Part shown: positions 1 to 5,762 of the stretch, one piece after another
Layout of the letters: the number at the start of each line of letters is the position of its first letter
How positions within the stretch are numbered: position 1 is the stretch's first letter
NCBI GenBank assembly: GCA_963975135.1
Contig: CAXBGQ010000205.1
Span: 1 to 5,814 of the forward strand
Direction of reading: 5' to 3'
From: Alterinioella sp963975135
Lineage (GTDB): Bacteria; Pseudomonadota; Alphaproteobacteria; Rhodobacterales; Rhodobacteraceae
DNA: 5,814 bases
Position numbers and translations under genes: made by a program
The notes under the pieces: generated by a model
What the model was told of the DNA's origin: nothing
What the model saw: only the letters and a program-made list of their open reading frames with translations
Database searches by the model: none

Positions 1-259
1 CGGTCAGGTCATAGAACTGGGCCGAATAGCTGTCGGAGATTGCCGGACCGTCTGCAAAGGGCAACAGCCGGAAACAGCCGACCAGCGCGCCGGTCGAGAC
101 CTCCTCGATCAGAACATGCTGGCACCGGTCGTCAAAATCATCGCGATCGACACCGTCGCGCCCGTAAAAGGCCAGGGCGCGCAGACGCTGTGCCCGGCGC
201 AAATCCTGCGCGCCTTGCGCCCCGCGCGCCCGGTAGCGGCCTTTTCCGAGTGCCAGCAT
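1..259 (-). CDS. OlsB/GlsB-like amino-acid N-acyltransferase, N-terminal part (cut by window edge)
   Basis: Partial gene: 86 codons are visible and the C-terminal portion lies beyond position 1. The start chosen is the ATG at 259-257, which has a GGGAG Shine-Dalgarno sequence about 11 bases upstream. Visible motifs are GKGRYRAR (residues 5-12), an acidic/basic patch DRDDFDDRCQHVLIE (38-52), a core beta segment TGALVGCFRLLP (56-67) and SDSYSAQFYDL (75-85). This pattern belongs to the GNAT-like family of acyl-ACP-dependent N-acyltransferases, which includes OlsB (ornithine lipid) and the roseobacter GlsB (glutamine lipid). By family, it would transfer a 3-hydroxyacyl chain from ACP to the alpha-amino group of an amino acid, giving a lyso-aminolipid at the inner membrane. 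No OlsA-like O-acyltransferase is visible next to it, so the acceptor amino acid cannot be decided. It is divergent from msrB. Family confidence is high; substrate confidence is low. Confidence 0.8.
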   Translation of the reverse strand, partial: MLALGKGRYRARGAQGAQDLRRAQRLRALAFYGRDGVDRDDFDDRCQHVLIEEVSTGALVGCFRLLPFADGPAISDSYSAQFYDLT

Positions 260-308
260 CTGCTGCGATTCTCCCGCCAATGTTATCGCCCGCCTGCGCT
301 CCTGCCTC

Positions 309-337
309 TTGGCGCAGCGCGCCGCAAGGTCTACATC
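309..337 (+). promoter_or_regulatory. Weak candidate promoter for msrB
   Basis: TTGGCG (309-314), then a 17-base spacer, then TACATC (332-337). The first box matches four of six positions of the sigma-70 -35 consensus, and the second three of six of the -10. It lies in the divergent region between the acyltransferase and msrB and would give a 5' leader of roughly 50 bases. A short inverted repeat, GTCCC-N6-GGGAC (351-366), follows in that leader. This is pattern matching only. Confidence 0.22.
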
Positions 338-397
338 CCGGGTTCAAGATGTCCCGACAATGGGACCATGCGGCACTGGCAACAAGGGGGAATGTGG

Positions 398-793
398 ATG
401 GATAAAGTGGTCAAACCGGATGCCGAATGGCGACGCGACCTAAGCGATCTGGCCTATAAGGTGACCCGCAAACACGGCACCGAGCGCGCCCATAGCCATG
501 ACAATTTCGCCAAGCAGGACGGCGTTTTTCATTGCGTCTGCTGTGGTGCGCCCCTGTTCGATCAATCCACCAAATTCGACAGTGGCACCGGCTGGCCCAG
601 TTTTTATGCCCCGATGGAGGGCGCGCCTGTGGGCGAAAAGGAGGATCGCGGTTTTTTCATGCGCCGGACCGAAGTGCATTGCAGCCGCTGCGAGGCGCAT
701 CTGGGCCATGTCTTTCCCGACGGCCCCGCGCCCACGGGGCTGCGCTATTGCATCAATGGGGTGGCGTTGGATTTCAAGCCCGACGCGGAATAA
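398..793 (+). CDS. msrB: Peptide-methionine (R)-S-oxide reductase MsrB
   Basis: A 131-residue protein, the usual size for a stand-alone MsrB. It reduces the R-epimer of methionine sulfoxide in proteins, a cytosolic repair step normally driven by thioredoxin. Two zinc-binding CxxC pairs are present (C46/C49 in FHCVCCG, C95/C98 in HCSRCEAHLGHVF). The GTGWPSFY signature sits at residues 63-70 and the catalytic cysteine is C118 in RYCINGVALDF. The position often occupied by the resolving cysteine (GCGWP in many family members) is Thr64 here, so C118 is probably regenerated another way, as in other MsrB proteins with Ser or Thr at this site. The ATG at 398 was chosen because AAGGGGG (384-390) lies 7 bases upstream; the ATG at 392 is only 1 base from that sequence. 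The reading frame stays open upstream to 116, but that stretch has no MsrB similarity. There is no signal peptide. The gene ends flush against the convergent bamE stop. Confidence 0.95.
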   Translation: MDKVVKPDAEWRRDLSDLAYKVTRKHGTERAHSHDNFAKQDGVFHCVCCGAPLFDQSTKFDSGTGWPSFYAPMEGAPVGEKEDRGFFMRRTEVHCSRCEAHLGHVFPDGPAPTGLRYCINGVALDFKPDAE

Positions 794-1255
794 TCAGTTC
801 CCGTTCAGCGCGTCGCTGATGCTGATACGTCCGAAATTGCCGATCAGCTGACGCAGGAAGGTCACTTCCTGGATGTTCGATTCGGTGACCCGGCGCGACA
901 GGCGGACGACCTGGCCGTCCTCAAGACCCAATTCGCGGATGTTTTCCACGACACCGCGTTCGTCAAAGGAAATGGCCACGATCTCGCGTTCGATGACCTC
1001 GGGCGCGGTATAGGTGTAGAACCGCTGCCGCGAGGCGACATAGAACCAGGTATTTTCGCCCACTACGCCCGACGCGGTCGGCCGGCCGATCGATTGCTCG
1101 ACGCTGGCGCGGGTATCGACGCCTGGTGAAATGGTCGCAAGTTCCTCGGGCGGTGGAATATAGCCGTGATTGACATAGGTAGCGGCACAGGCCGACAGGC
1201 CAAGCGCCAGCACCGTCGCCAGAACCCATTTTATGCCCTTGGGATGCGTTTTCAT
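794..1255 (-). CDS. bamE: Outer membrane assembly lipoprotein BamE (SmpA/OmlA family)
   Basis: A 153-residue lipoprotein. The N-terminus is a type II signal peptide: basic residues MKTHPKGIK, a hydrophobic stretch (10-20), then the lipobox LSAC, so cleavage and lipidation should occur at C23. The mature part has the SmpA/OmlA fold signature: SPGVDTRASVEQSIGRPT (43-60), ENTWFYVASR (67-76), then EREIVAISFDERGVVENI (89-106). The tail TFLRQLIGNFGR (132-143) resembles the one I know from alphaproteobacterial BamE proteins. BamE is an accessory subunit of the BamABCDE machine that inserts beta-barrel proteins into the outer membrane, and it faces the periplasm. The ATG at 1255 is chosen because the signal peptide begins there and an AGAGGG Shine-Dalgarno sequence lies about 9 bases upstream; upstream in-frame starts would put charged residues ahead of the signal. 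It is convergent with msrB and divergent from the YceD gene. Confidence 0.93.
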   Translation of the reverse strand: MKTHPKGIKWVLATVLALGLSACAATYVNHGYIPPPEELATISPGVDTRASVEQSIGRPTASGVVGENTWFYVASRQRFYTYTAPEVIEREIVAISFDERGVVENIRELGLEDGQVVRLSRRVTESNIQEVTFLRQLIGNFGRISISDALNGN

Positions 1256-1312
1256 CTGCCCGGCCCTCTTTCGCGCCACCAATATTGGATGCCCCAAACA
1301 TCTTGCGGGCTC

Positions 1313-1341
1313 TTGCAAGGCCCGGCAAAGCTTTCTATCGG
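1313..1341 (+). promoter_or_regulatory. Candidate promoter for the YceD-family gene
   Basis: TTGCAA (1313-1318), a 17-base spacer, then TATCGG (1336-1341), in the 164-base divergent region between bamE and the YceD-family gene. A CTTG-containing -35 box is typical of alphaproteobacterial housekeeping promoters. The -10 box keeps only its first three consensus bases. The -35 lies within the perfect palindrome CTTGCAAG (1312-1319), so the same bases read as a -35 on the minus strand towards bamE, but no good -10 follows on that side. Confidence 0.33.
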
Positions 1342-1419
1342 CTTACCCGACCCGAACCGGTAGGGCAAGTTCCCCCTTTCGGTTTTGCCGTCCGCGTCCC
1401 TGAAGAAAGGCCAATCTCC

Positions 1420-1998
1420 ATGCCCGATCTGCCAAGCACACCCTTGCGCGTCAACGATCTGAGCGCCAACCGGCCCAACAGCTTTGATCTGCGCCCCGAG
1501 GCCGGGGCCCGCGCCGCGATTGCCGAGGCGCTGAACATATCCGGCCTGCGCAAGCTGCGGTTCGAAGGGGCCATCCGTGCCGATACGGGCCAGGACTGGC
1601 GGCTTGAGGCGACGTTGGGGGCCACGGTTGTGCAGCCTTGCGTTGTGACGCTTGAACCGGTGACCACCCGGCTCGATCTGGCCATCAGCCGCCGTTTTAT
1701 GGTTACCCCGCCCGAGCCGGAGCTGACCGAGGAAGGCGAGGCGTTGATGCCAGAGGATGACACGATCGAGCCGCTTGACCCGGTGATCGACCCGGCGGCG
1801 GTGATGATCGAGGCGCTGGCGCTGAACCTGCCGCTTTATCCGCGTGCCAGCGGGGCCGATCTGGGCGATGCTGTTTTTGCCGAGCCCGGGGTGACACCGA
1901 TGCACGATGAGGATGCCCGCCCCTTTGCGGGCCTGGCCGGGTTGCGTGACGCGTTGGGCGAAAAAGACTCCGATGACGCGCCGGATGGATCGTCCTGA
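1420..1998 (+). CDS. yceD: DUF177 / YceD-family protein
   Basis: A 192-residue acidic soluble protein without signal peptide or membrane segment. Family marks are QPCVVTLEPV (residues 72-81), with the single conserved cysteine C74, and the C-terminal helix region IDPAAVMIEALALNLPLYP (123-141). A strongly acidic loop at 99-123 lies between them. The tail PFAGLAGLRDALG (168-180) matches the short leucine-containing motif that closes the family. YceD proteins are linked to 23S rRNA accumulation in bacteria and plants, with the mechanism unresolved. The location upstream of rpmF-plsX-fabH matches the arrangement in E. coli and many other bacteria, which supports the call. The ATG at 1420 was chosen because GAAAGG (1405-1410) lies 9 bases upstream and family similarity begins there. 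The frame is open back to 1285, but that stretch carries the intergenic promoter. The symbol is by family and context, not by close identity to the E. coli protein. Confidence 0.85.
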   Translation: MPDLPSTPLRVNDLSANRPNSFDLRPEAGARAAIAEALNISGLRKLRFEGAIRADTGQDWRLEATLGATVVQPCVVTLEPVTTRLDLAISRRFMVTPPEPELTEEGEALMPEDDTIEPLDPVIDPAAVMIEALALNLPLYPRASGADLGDAVFAEPGVTPMHDEDARPFAGLAGLRDALGEKDSDDAPDGSS

Positions 1999-2017
1999 CG
2001 AACCCGGCGATTAGGGC

Positions 2018-2045
2018 TTGCATGGGCGCAAAATCCCAGTATGTT
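2018..2045 (+). promoter_or_regulatory. Candidate promoter in the rpmF leader
   Basis: TTGCAT (2018-2023), a 16-base spacer, then TATGTT (2040-2045), starting about 20 bases after the YceD stop codon. The -10 box matches four of six consensus positions. Transcription from here would give an rpmF 5' leader of roughly 170 bases, which contains a small GC-rich hairpin (GGTGC-gccc-GCACC, 2085-2098). The 225-base gap between the YceD gene and rpmF is unusually long for this otherwise tight run, consistent with independent control of rpmF-plsX-fabH. No poly-T follows the hairpin, so it is not an intrinsic terminator. Confidence 0.35.
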
Positions 2046-2223
2046 CCCGGCCTCATTCGCCGCGCAAGAATGCCGCGCCCCCGTGGTGCGCCCGCACCGG
2101 GCCCGAAAAAGGGTTGCCGAGCCGGATTTCAAGCGTTAGGCGGTGCCGAGATATGAACGTTACATGACACTTCCGGGGCCATCCGCGACCAAGGTCCGCC
2201 CCCTAAAATTCCGAGGTTGAGAC

Positions 2224-2427
2224 ATGGCTGTCCCACAGAACAAGATTTCGCCGTCCCGCCGTGGCATGCGCCGGTCGCATGACGCGCTGGTTGCGGCCAA
2301 CCCCAATGAATGCCCCAGCTGCGGTGAGCTGAAGCGTCCGCATCACGTCTGCCCCTCCTGCGGCACCTATGCCGAGCGTGAAGTGATCGCACAGGCCGAG
2401 GTCGATCTGGACGACGACGCGGCTTAA
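2224..2427 (+). CDS. rpmF: 50S ribosomal protein L32 (bL32)
   Basis: A 67-residue protein of normal L32 length. The N-terminus MAVPQNKISPSRRGMRRSHD is the diagnostic L32 start. Two CxxC pairs (C30/C33 in CPSC and C43/C46 in CPSC) form a zinc ribbon, so this is the zinc-binding (C+) version of the protein. The tail is acidic (DLDDDAA). L32 is a structural component of the large ribosomal subunit. GAGG (2213-2216) lies 7 bases before the ATG, a good Shine-Dalgarno spacing. It is the first gene after a 225-base leader and sits 30 bases before plsX, forming the widespread rpmF-plsX-fabH operon that links ribosome and membrane-lipid production. Confidence 0.98.
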   Translation: MAVPQNKISPSRRGMRRSHDALVAANPNECPSCGELKRPHHVCPSCGTYAEREVIAQAEVDLDDDAA

Positions 2428-2457
2428 GCCGGCGTTATCCGCAAGGCAGGTCCCCTT

Positions 2458-3549
2458 ATGGCAGAAACAGCACAAGCGAACGACGCCGCGGCGTCCGAGA
2501 CGGTGCTGTCAATTGATGCCATGGGGGGCGACCTGGGACCATCGGTTGTTGTCGATGGCATGGCCAAGGCCGCCGAGAAAATCGGTGGCCTTCGTTTCAT
2601 TGTGCATGGCCACAAGCCTGAGCTTGAGGCGCTGATCGGGCGCAAGCGCGTTCTGGCGGGGCGGTGCGACCTGCGCCATGCCGCCACTGTCGTCACAATG
2701 ACCGACAAACCCAGCCAGGTTGTGCGCTCGGGCAAGGGCACCTCGATGTGGTCGGCGATCGAATCGGTGCGCGACGGCGAAGCGACCGCCGCCATCTCCT
2801 GCGGCAATACCGGCGCGCTGATGGCCATCTCCATGGTGCGCCTGCGCAAGATCGAAGGCGTCAACCGCCCCGCGATTGCCTGTCTCTGGCCATCGCGCAA
2901 CCCCGGCGGGTTCAACGTGATGCTGGATGTCGGGGCCGATATTCGCGCCGATGAGAACGATCTTCTGCAATATGCCCTGATGGGGGCCAGCTATGCCCGC
3001 AACGGCTTTGGCCTCTCGCGTCCGCGTGTCGGTTTGCTGAATGTGGGCACCGAGGAATTCAAGGGCCGGGCCGAGCTGAAACTGGGCAGTCAGGCCATCG
3101 CGCAATCCGCCACCGCCGCGCAGTTCGAATATGTCGGCTTTGTCGAGGGGGGCGATATTCCCTCCGACCGGGTCGATGTGATCGTGACCGACGGCTTTAC
3201 CGGCAATATCGCGCTGAAAACCGGCGAGGGCACAGCCAGATTGATCCGCGAGTTTCTCGGACAGGCGTTTCGCTATTCAATCCTGTCGCGAATCGCGGCG
3301 GTGCTGTCGATGGGCTCGATGCGGCGGCTGTCGCGGCGGATCGATCCGCGCCGGGTAAATGGGGGTGTGTTTCTGGGTCTGAACGGCACTGTGGTCAAAT
3401 CGCACGGGGCCTCGGATGCCACCGGCGTTTCGGCCGCGATCAACCTGGCGGCACAATTGTCCGAGGCCGGATTCAACGACAGGCTGGCTGCGCGCATCGC
3501 GGCCTCTGAACGGGCGCTGGCCCAAGCAAACGGAGAAGCCGAAACATGA
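2458..3549 (+). CDS. plsX: Phosphate acyltransferase PlsX
   Basis: A 363-residue protein. PlsX converts acyl-ACP and inorganic phosphate to acyl-phosphate, the acyl donor used by PlsY for the first acylation of glycerol-3-phosphate; it is a peripheral inner-membrane enzyme. Signature motifs are in the expected order: IDAMGGDLGPS (19-29), SCGNTGALMA (114-123), MLDVGADIRAD (155-165), LLNVGTEEFKGR (193-204), VTDGFTGNIALK (243-254) and GLNGTVVKSHGASD (307-320). The first 15 residues (MAETAQANDAAASET) precede the first beta strand and are not part of the conserved domain. The start is still favoured because AAGGCAGG (2443-2450) lies 7 bases upstream, whereas the internal ATG at 2521 falls within the DAMGGD motif. 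The stop overlaps the fabH start as ATGA, implying translational coupling. Confidence 0.97.
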   Translation: MAETAQANDAAASETVLSIDAMGGDLGPSVVVDGMAKAAEKIGGLRFIVHGHKPELEALIGRKRVLAGRCDLRHAATVVTMTDKPSQVVRSGKGTSMWSAIESVRDGEATAAISCGNTGALMAISMVRLRKIEGVNRPAIACLWPSRNPGGFNVMLDVGADIRADENDLLQYALMGASYARNGFGLSRPRVGLLNVGTEEFKGRAELKLGSQAIAQSATAAQFEYVGFVEGGDIPSDRVDVIVTDGFTGNIALKTGEGTARLIREFLGQAFRYSILSRIAAVLSMGSMRRLSRRIDPRRVNGGVFLGLNGTVVKSHGASDATGVSAAINLAAQLSEAGFNDRLAARIAASERALAQANGEAET

Positions 3550-4535
3550 CCGCAGGGGACAACACACGCCGCGCGGTGGCGGTCGGCATCGGTCATTACC
3601 TGCCCGACCGCAGGGTTGAAAATGCCGAGTTCGAGGCCTCCATCGACACCAGCGATGAATGGATTCGCAGCCGCAGCGGCATCGAACGGCGCCATTTCGC
3701 GGCCGAGGGCGAGACCACGTCGCATCTGGCCGTCAAGGCCGCCGAGTCCGCGCTGGACAATGCGGGCCTGACCGCCGCCGATATCGACGCGGTGATCGTC
3801 GCCACCTCGACCGCCGATCTGACATTTCCATCGGTTGCCACCATGGTCCAGAGCGGGCTTGGCATGACATCGGGCTTTGCCTTTGACGTGCAGGCGGTCT
3901 GCGCGGGCTTTATCTATGCGATGTCCACGGCCAACGCCTTTATCCTGTCGGGTCAGGCAAATCGGGTTCTGGTGATCGGGGCCGAGACCTTTTCGCGGAT
4001 CATGGACTGGCAGGACCGGACGACATCGGTTCTTTTCGGGGATGGCGCGGGCGCGCTGGTGCTGGAGGCGCAGGACGGCGCGGGCACCGGCGAGGATCGT
4101 GGCATTCTGGCGGTCGATCTGCATTCCGACGGGCGGTTCAAGGATCTGCTCTATGTCGATGGTGGTGTGTCGAAAACGCAAAGCACCGGCGTGCTGCGCA
4201 TGGAAGGGCGCGAGGTGTTCCGCCACGCGGTCGAAAAGCTGGCCGAAACCGCGCATGCCTCGCTGACCCGCGCCGGGCTTGGGGCCGATGATGTCGACTG
4301 GATCGTGCCGCATCAGGCCAATCTGCGCATCATCACGCGCACCGCGCAAAAGATGGGCGTCGGCATGGACCGGGTCATCGTGACGGTGCAGGATCACGGC
4401 AATACCTCTGCCGCCTCGATCCCGCTGGCGCTGTCGGTGGGTGTGGCAGAGGGCAAGATCAAACGTGGCGATCTGTTGGTCGCCGAGGCCATCGGTGGTG
4501 GCCTGGCCTGGGGATCGGCGGTTCTGCGCTGGTAG
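3546..4535 (+). CDS. fabH: Beta-ketoacyl-ACP synthase III (FabH)
   Basis: A 329-residue protein, slightly longer than the roughly 317 residues of the E. coli enzyme. FabH condenses acetyl-CoA with malonyl-ACP to start type II fatty-acid synthesis. The catalytic triad is present: C119 in DVQAVCAGF (114-122), H256 in VPHQANLRI (254-262) and N286 in DHGNTSAAS (283-291). Other marks are DTSDEWIRSRSGIERR (34-49), LFGDGAGALVLE (163-174) and the C-terminal AIGGGLAWGSAVLRW (315-329), which contains the GGGxxWG loop of FabH. The active-site context reads AVCAGF where many family members have AACAGF or AACSGF, a mild substitution. The start overlaps the plsX stop, with GGAG at 3532-3535. Together with PlsX it sets the supply of acyl chains for membrane lipid. 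fabD, often next in other bacteria, is absent here and ihfA follows instead. Confidence 0.97.
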   Translation: MTAGDNTRRAVAVGIGHYLPDRRVENAEFEASIDTSDEWIRSRSGIERRHFAAEGETTSHLAVKAAESALDNAGLTAADIDAVIVATSTADLTFPSVATMVQSGLGMTSGFAFDVQAVCAGFIYAMSTANAFILSGQANRVLVIGAETFSRIMDWQDRTTSVLFGDGAGALVLEAQDGAGTGEDRGILAVDLHSDGRFKDLLYVDGGVSKTQSTGVLRMEGREVFRHAVEKLAETAHASLTRAGLGADDVDWIVPHQANLRIITRTAQKMGVGMDRVIVTVQDHGNTSAASIPLALSVGVAEGKIKRGDLLVAEAIGGGLAWGSAVLRW

Positions 4536-4580
4536 CCTGGCTCGGGCGGCGGCGAAACTCTGCCGTGCAAGCCCTTGATA

Positions 4581-4609
4581 TTGACTTGGGAAACCACAAA
4601 GCGCAGGAT
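4581..4609 (+). promoter_or_regulatory. Candidate promoter for ihfA
   Basis: TTGACT (4581-4586, five of six matches to the -35 consensus), a 17-base spacer, then CAGGAT (4604-4609, three of six). It lies in the 102-base gap between fabH and ihfA and would leave a leader of roughly 20-25 bases carrying the GGGGGA Shine-Dalgarno sequence. It suggests that ihfA, and probably the regulator behind it, can be transcribed separately from the lipid operon. No clear terminator separates fabH from this site. Confidence 0.4.
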
Positions 4610-4637
4610 GGCCGCATCATTTGGGGGATCTTGTGAT

Positions 4638-4940
4638 ATGGCCGGAAAAACACTGACACGAATGGACCTGAGCGAAGCGGTGTTCCGCGAAGTGGGCCTG
4701 TCGCGCAATGAAAGCGCGCAATTGGTCGAACGGGTGCTGGACCTGATGTCCGACAGCCTGGTCGAGGAAGAACAGGTCAAGATCTCGTCCTTTGGCACAT
4801 TTTCGGTGCGCTCCAAGACCGCGCGGGTGGGCCGCAACCCCAAGACCGGCGAAGAGGCCCCGATTCCGCCGCGCCGGGTGCTGACCTTTCGCCCTTCGCA
4901 TCTGATGAAGGACCGCGTCGCCACCGGCAACCGGCGGTAG
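4638..4940 (+). CDS. ihfA: Integration host factor subunit alpha
   Basis: A 100-residue DNABII-family protein of typical IHF-alpha length. It pairs with IhfB to bend DNA sharply at specific sites, acting in transcription, recombination and nucleoid structure. The dimerisation helices occupy roughly residues 9-45 (MDLSEAVFREVGLSRNES onward). KISSFGTFSVR (48-58) is the DNABII signature. The DNA-binding arm GRNPKTGEEAPIPPRRVLTF (65-84) contains P68, the proline that intercalates in the minor groove. GEEAPIPPRR resembles IhfA rather than HU or IhfB, and TLTRMDL near the N-terminus is also IhfA-like. The ATG at 4638 is chosen because GGGGGA (4623-4628) lies 9 bases upstream and the family begins with MAGKTLTR. 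An open frame back to 4575 adds non-homologous sequence. The next gene starts 8 bases after the stop. Confidence 0.96.
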   Translation: MAGKTLTRMDLSEAVFREVGLSRNESAQLVERVLDLMSDSLVEEEQVKISSFGTFSVRSKTARVGRNPKTGEEAPIPPRRVLTFRPSHLMKDRVATGNRR

Positions 4941-4948
4941 ACGGGCCG

Positions 4949-5683
4949 ATGGCGTCAAAATCGCCCCAGGCATTTCGCACCATTCGTGAGGTCGCCGACT
5001 GGTTGGCGATCGAAGCGCATGTGCTGCGGTTCTGGGAAAGCAAGTTCAGCCAGATCAAGCCGGTGAAACGTGCCGGCGGGCGGCGATATTATCGCCCCGC
5101 CGATATGCGGCTGGTGGGCGGTATCAAGGTGTTGCTGCACGATCAGGGGCTGACCATTCGCGGCGTCCAGAAGGTGATCCGCGAAGAAGGTGTTGCCCAT
5201 GTTTCGACGCTGTCGCCAGCACTGGAAGAGGATCTGCTGGTGGGCGAGGTGATCAAGGTCGCCGCGCCCGAAACCGTGACCGCCGAGCCACTGGAGGCAT
5301 CGCCATCAGAGGCTGTCGCCGGGTTCTTCGATATTGACGCAATGGCCAGCGCTGACAGGCCTGAGCCAGATGCACCGGTGCCGGCGGAGGAGGCTGCGCC
5401 GCGCGAACCGGTTGTAGCGGATGCACCCTTGAGCCGAGCAGCCGAGGACGCGCCGGAAGAGACCGTCCCCCCCGCCATGGCCGAAACGCCTGTCCTGGTT
5501 CAAACACCCGAACCACGCACCGTCGCCGCAGGTGCCACCGAGGAAGACCCGCTGGCGGCCCTGCACGATCTGATCACCCGAACCCGGTCTCTCGATGGTG
5601 CCCGGATCGCGGAACTGGCCCCGCATGTTAACCGGTTGCAGGCGCTTGCCGACCGGCTGGCCGCCAGATCGCGCGCCTCCTAG
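4949..5683 (+). CDS. MerR-type HTH transcriptional regulator with long acidic linker
   Basis: A 244-residue protein. Residues 9-82 form a MerR winged-helix domain: FRTIREVADWLAIEAHVLRFWE (9-30) is the helix-turn-helix, KRAGGRRYYRPADM (40-53) the wing, and GGIKVLLHDQGLTIRGVQKVIREEG (57-81) the following helices. Residues 100-200 are low-complexity and rich in Ala, Pro and Glu, probably disordered. A predicted helical tail follows (DPLAALHDLITRTRSLDG..., 200-241). The protein has no cysteine at all, so it cannot be a thiol- or metal-sensing MerR of the classical type. The usual coiled-coil dimerisation helix followed by an effector domain is replaced by this linker and tail. It begins 8 bases after ihfA with only a weak GACGGG upstream, so it is probably translated from the ihfA transcript. 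Proteins like this next to ihfA are, to my knowledge, common in Rhodobacteraceae, but I know of no assigned function or target. Confidence 0.88.
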   Translation: MASKSPQAFRTIREVADWLAIEAHVLRFWESKFSQIKPVKRAGGRRYYRPADMRLVGGIKVLLHDQGLTIRGVQKVIREEGVAHVSTLSPALEEDLLVGEVIKVAAPETVTAEPLEASPSEAVAGFFDIDAMASADRPEPDAPVPAEEAAPREPVVADAPLSRAAEDAPEETVPPAMAETPVLVQTPEPRTVAAGATEEDPLAALHDLITRTRSLDGARIAELAPHVNRLQALADRLAARSRAS

Positions 5684-5724
5684 GCAAATCTCGGACCTTG
5701 CGCAGATATCGCCCCCTTTCGCGC

Positions 5725-5752
5725 TTGCACCGGCCTGCAAAATCGCTAGAAC
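5725..5752 (+). promoter_or_regulatory. Promoter of the tRNA-Pro gene
   Basis: TTGCAC (5725-5730), a 16-base spacer, then TAGAAC (5747-5752), ending 10 bases before the mature tRNA 5' end. The CTTG core in the -35 and a TAGA-type -10 resemble the strong stable-RNA promoters of alphaproteobacteria. The short distance implies a precursor with only a few extra 5' bases for RNase P to remove. The 79 bases between the regulator's stop and the tRNA hold nothing else recognisable. Confidence 0.6.
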
Positions 5753-5762
5753 GCATGGCAGT

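Noticed and set aside
116..397. Upstream in-frame extension of msrB (94 extra codons)
   Set aside because: It runs antisense through the acyltransferase start and has no MsrB similarity; the Shine-Dalgarno sequence at 384-390 supports the start at 398.
2022..2156. A 44-codon basic open frame in the rpmF leader (ATG at 2022, TGA at 2154), with AGGG 5 bases upstream
   Set aside because: It overlaps the best promoter candidate, uses several codons rare in the neighbouring genes (AGA, ATA, TTA, CGA, GGA), has low third-position GC compared with the real genes, and resembles nothing known. A leader peptide is not excluded, but there is no positive support.
2204..2209. TAAAAT as a -10 box directly upstream of rpmF
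   Set aside because: No -35-like hexamer lies at 16-18 bases upstream, and the site is only about 15 bases from the start codon, overlapping the ribosome-binding region.
3273..4397. Long minus-strand open frame opposite plsX and fabH
   Set aside because: It is the antisense shadow of two certain genes with high GC codon bias; its sequence is rich in His, Arg and Gln and shows no domain.
4545..4570. Possible terminator after fabH (CGGC-gaaactct-GCCG)
   Set aside because: The stem is only four pairs with an eight-base loop and no T-tract follows.
5675..5685. GCCT-cct-AGGC inverted repeat across the stop codon of the MerR-type gene
   Set aside because: A four-pair stem with a three-base loop and no T-run is expected by chance in GC-rich DNA.
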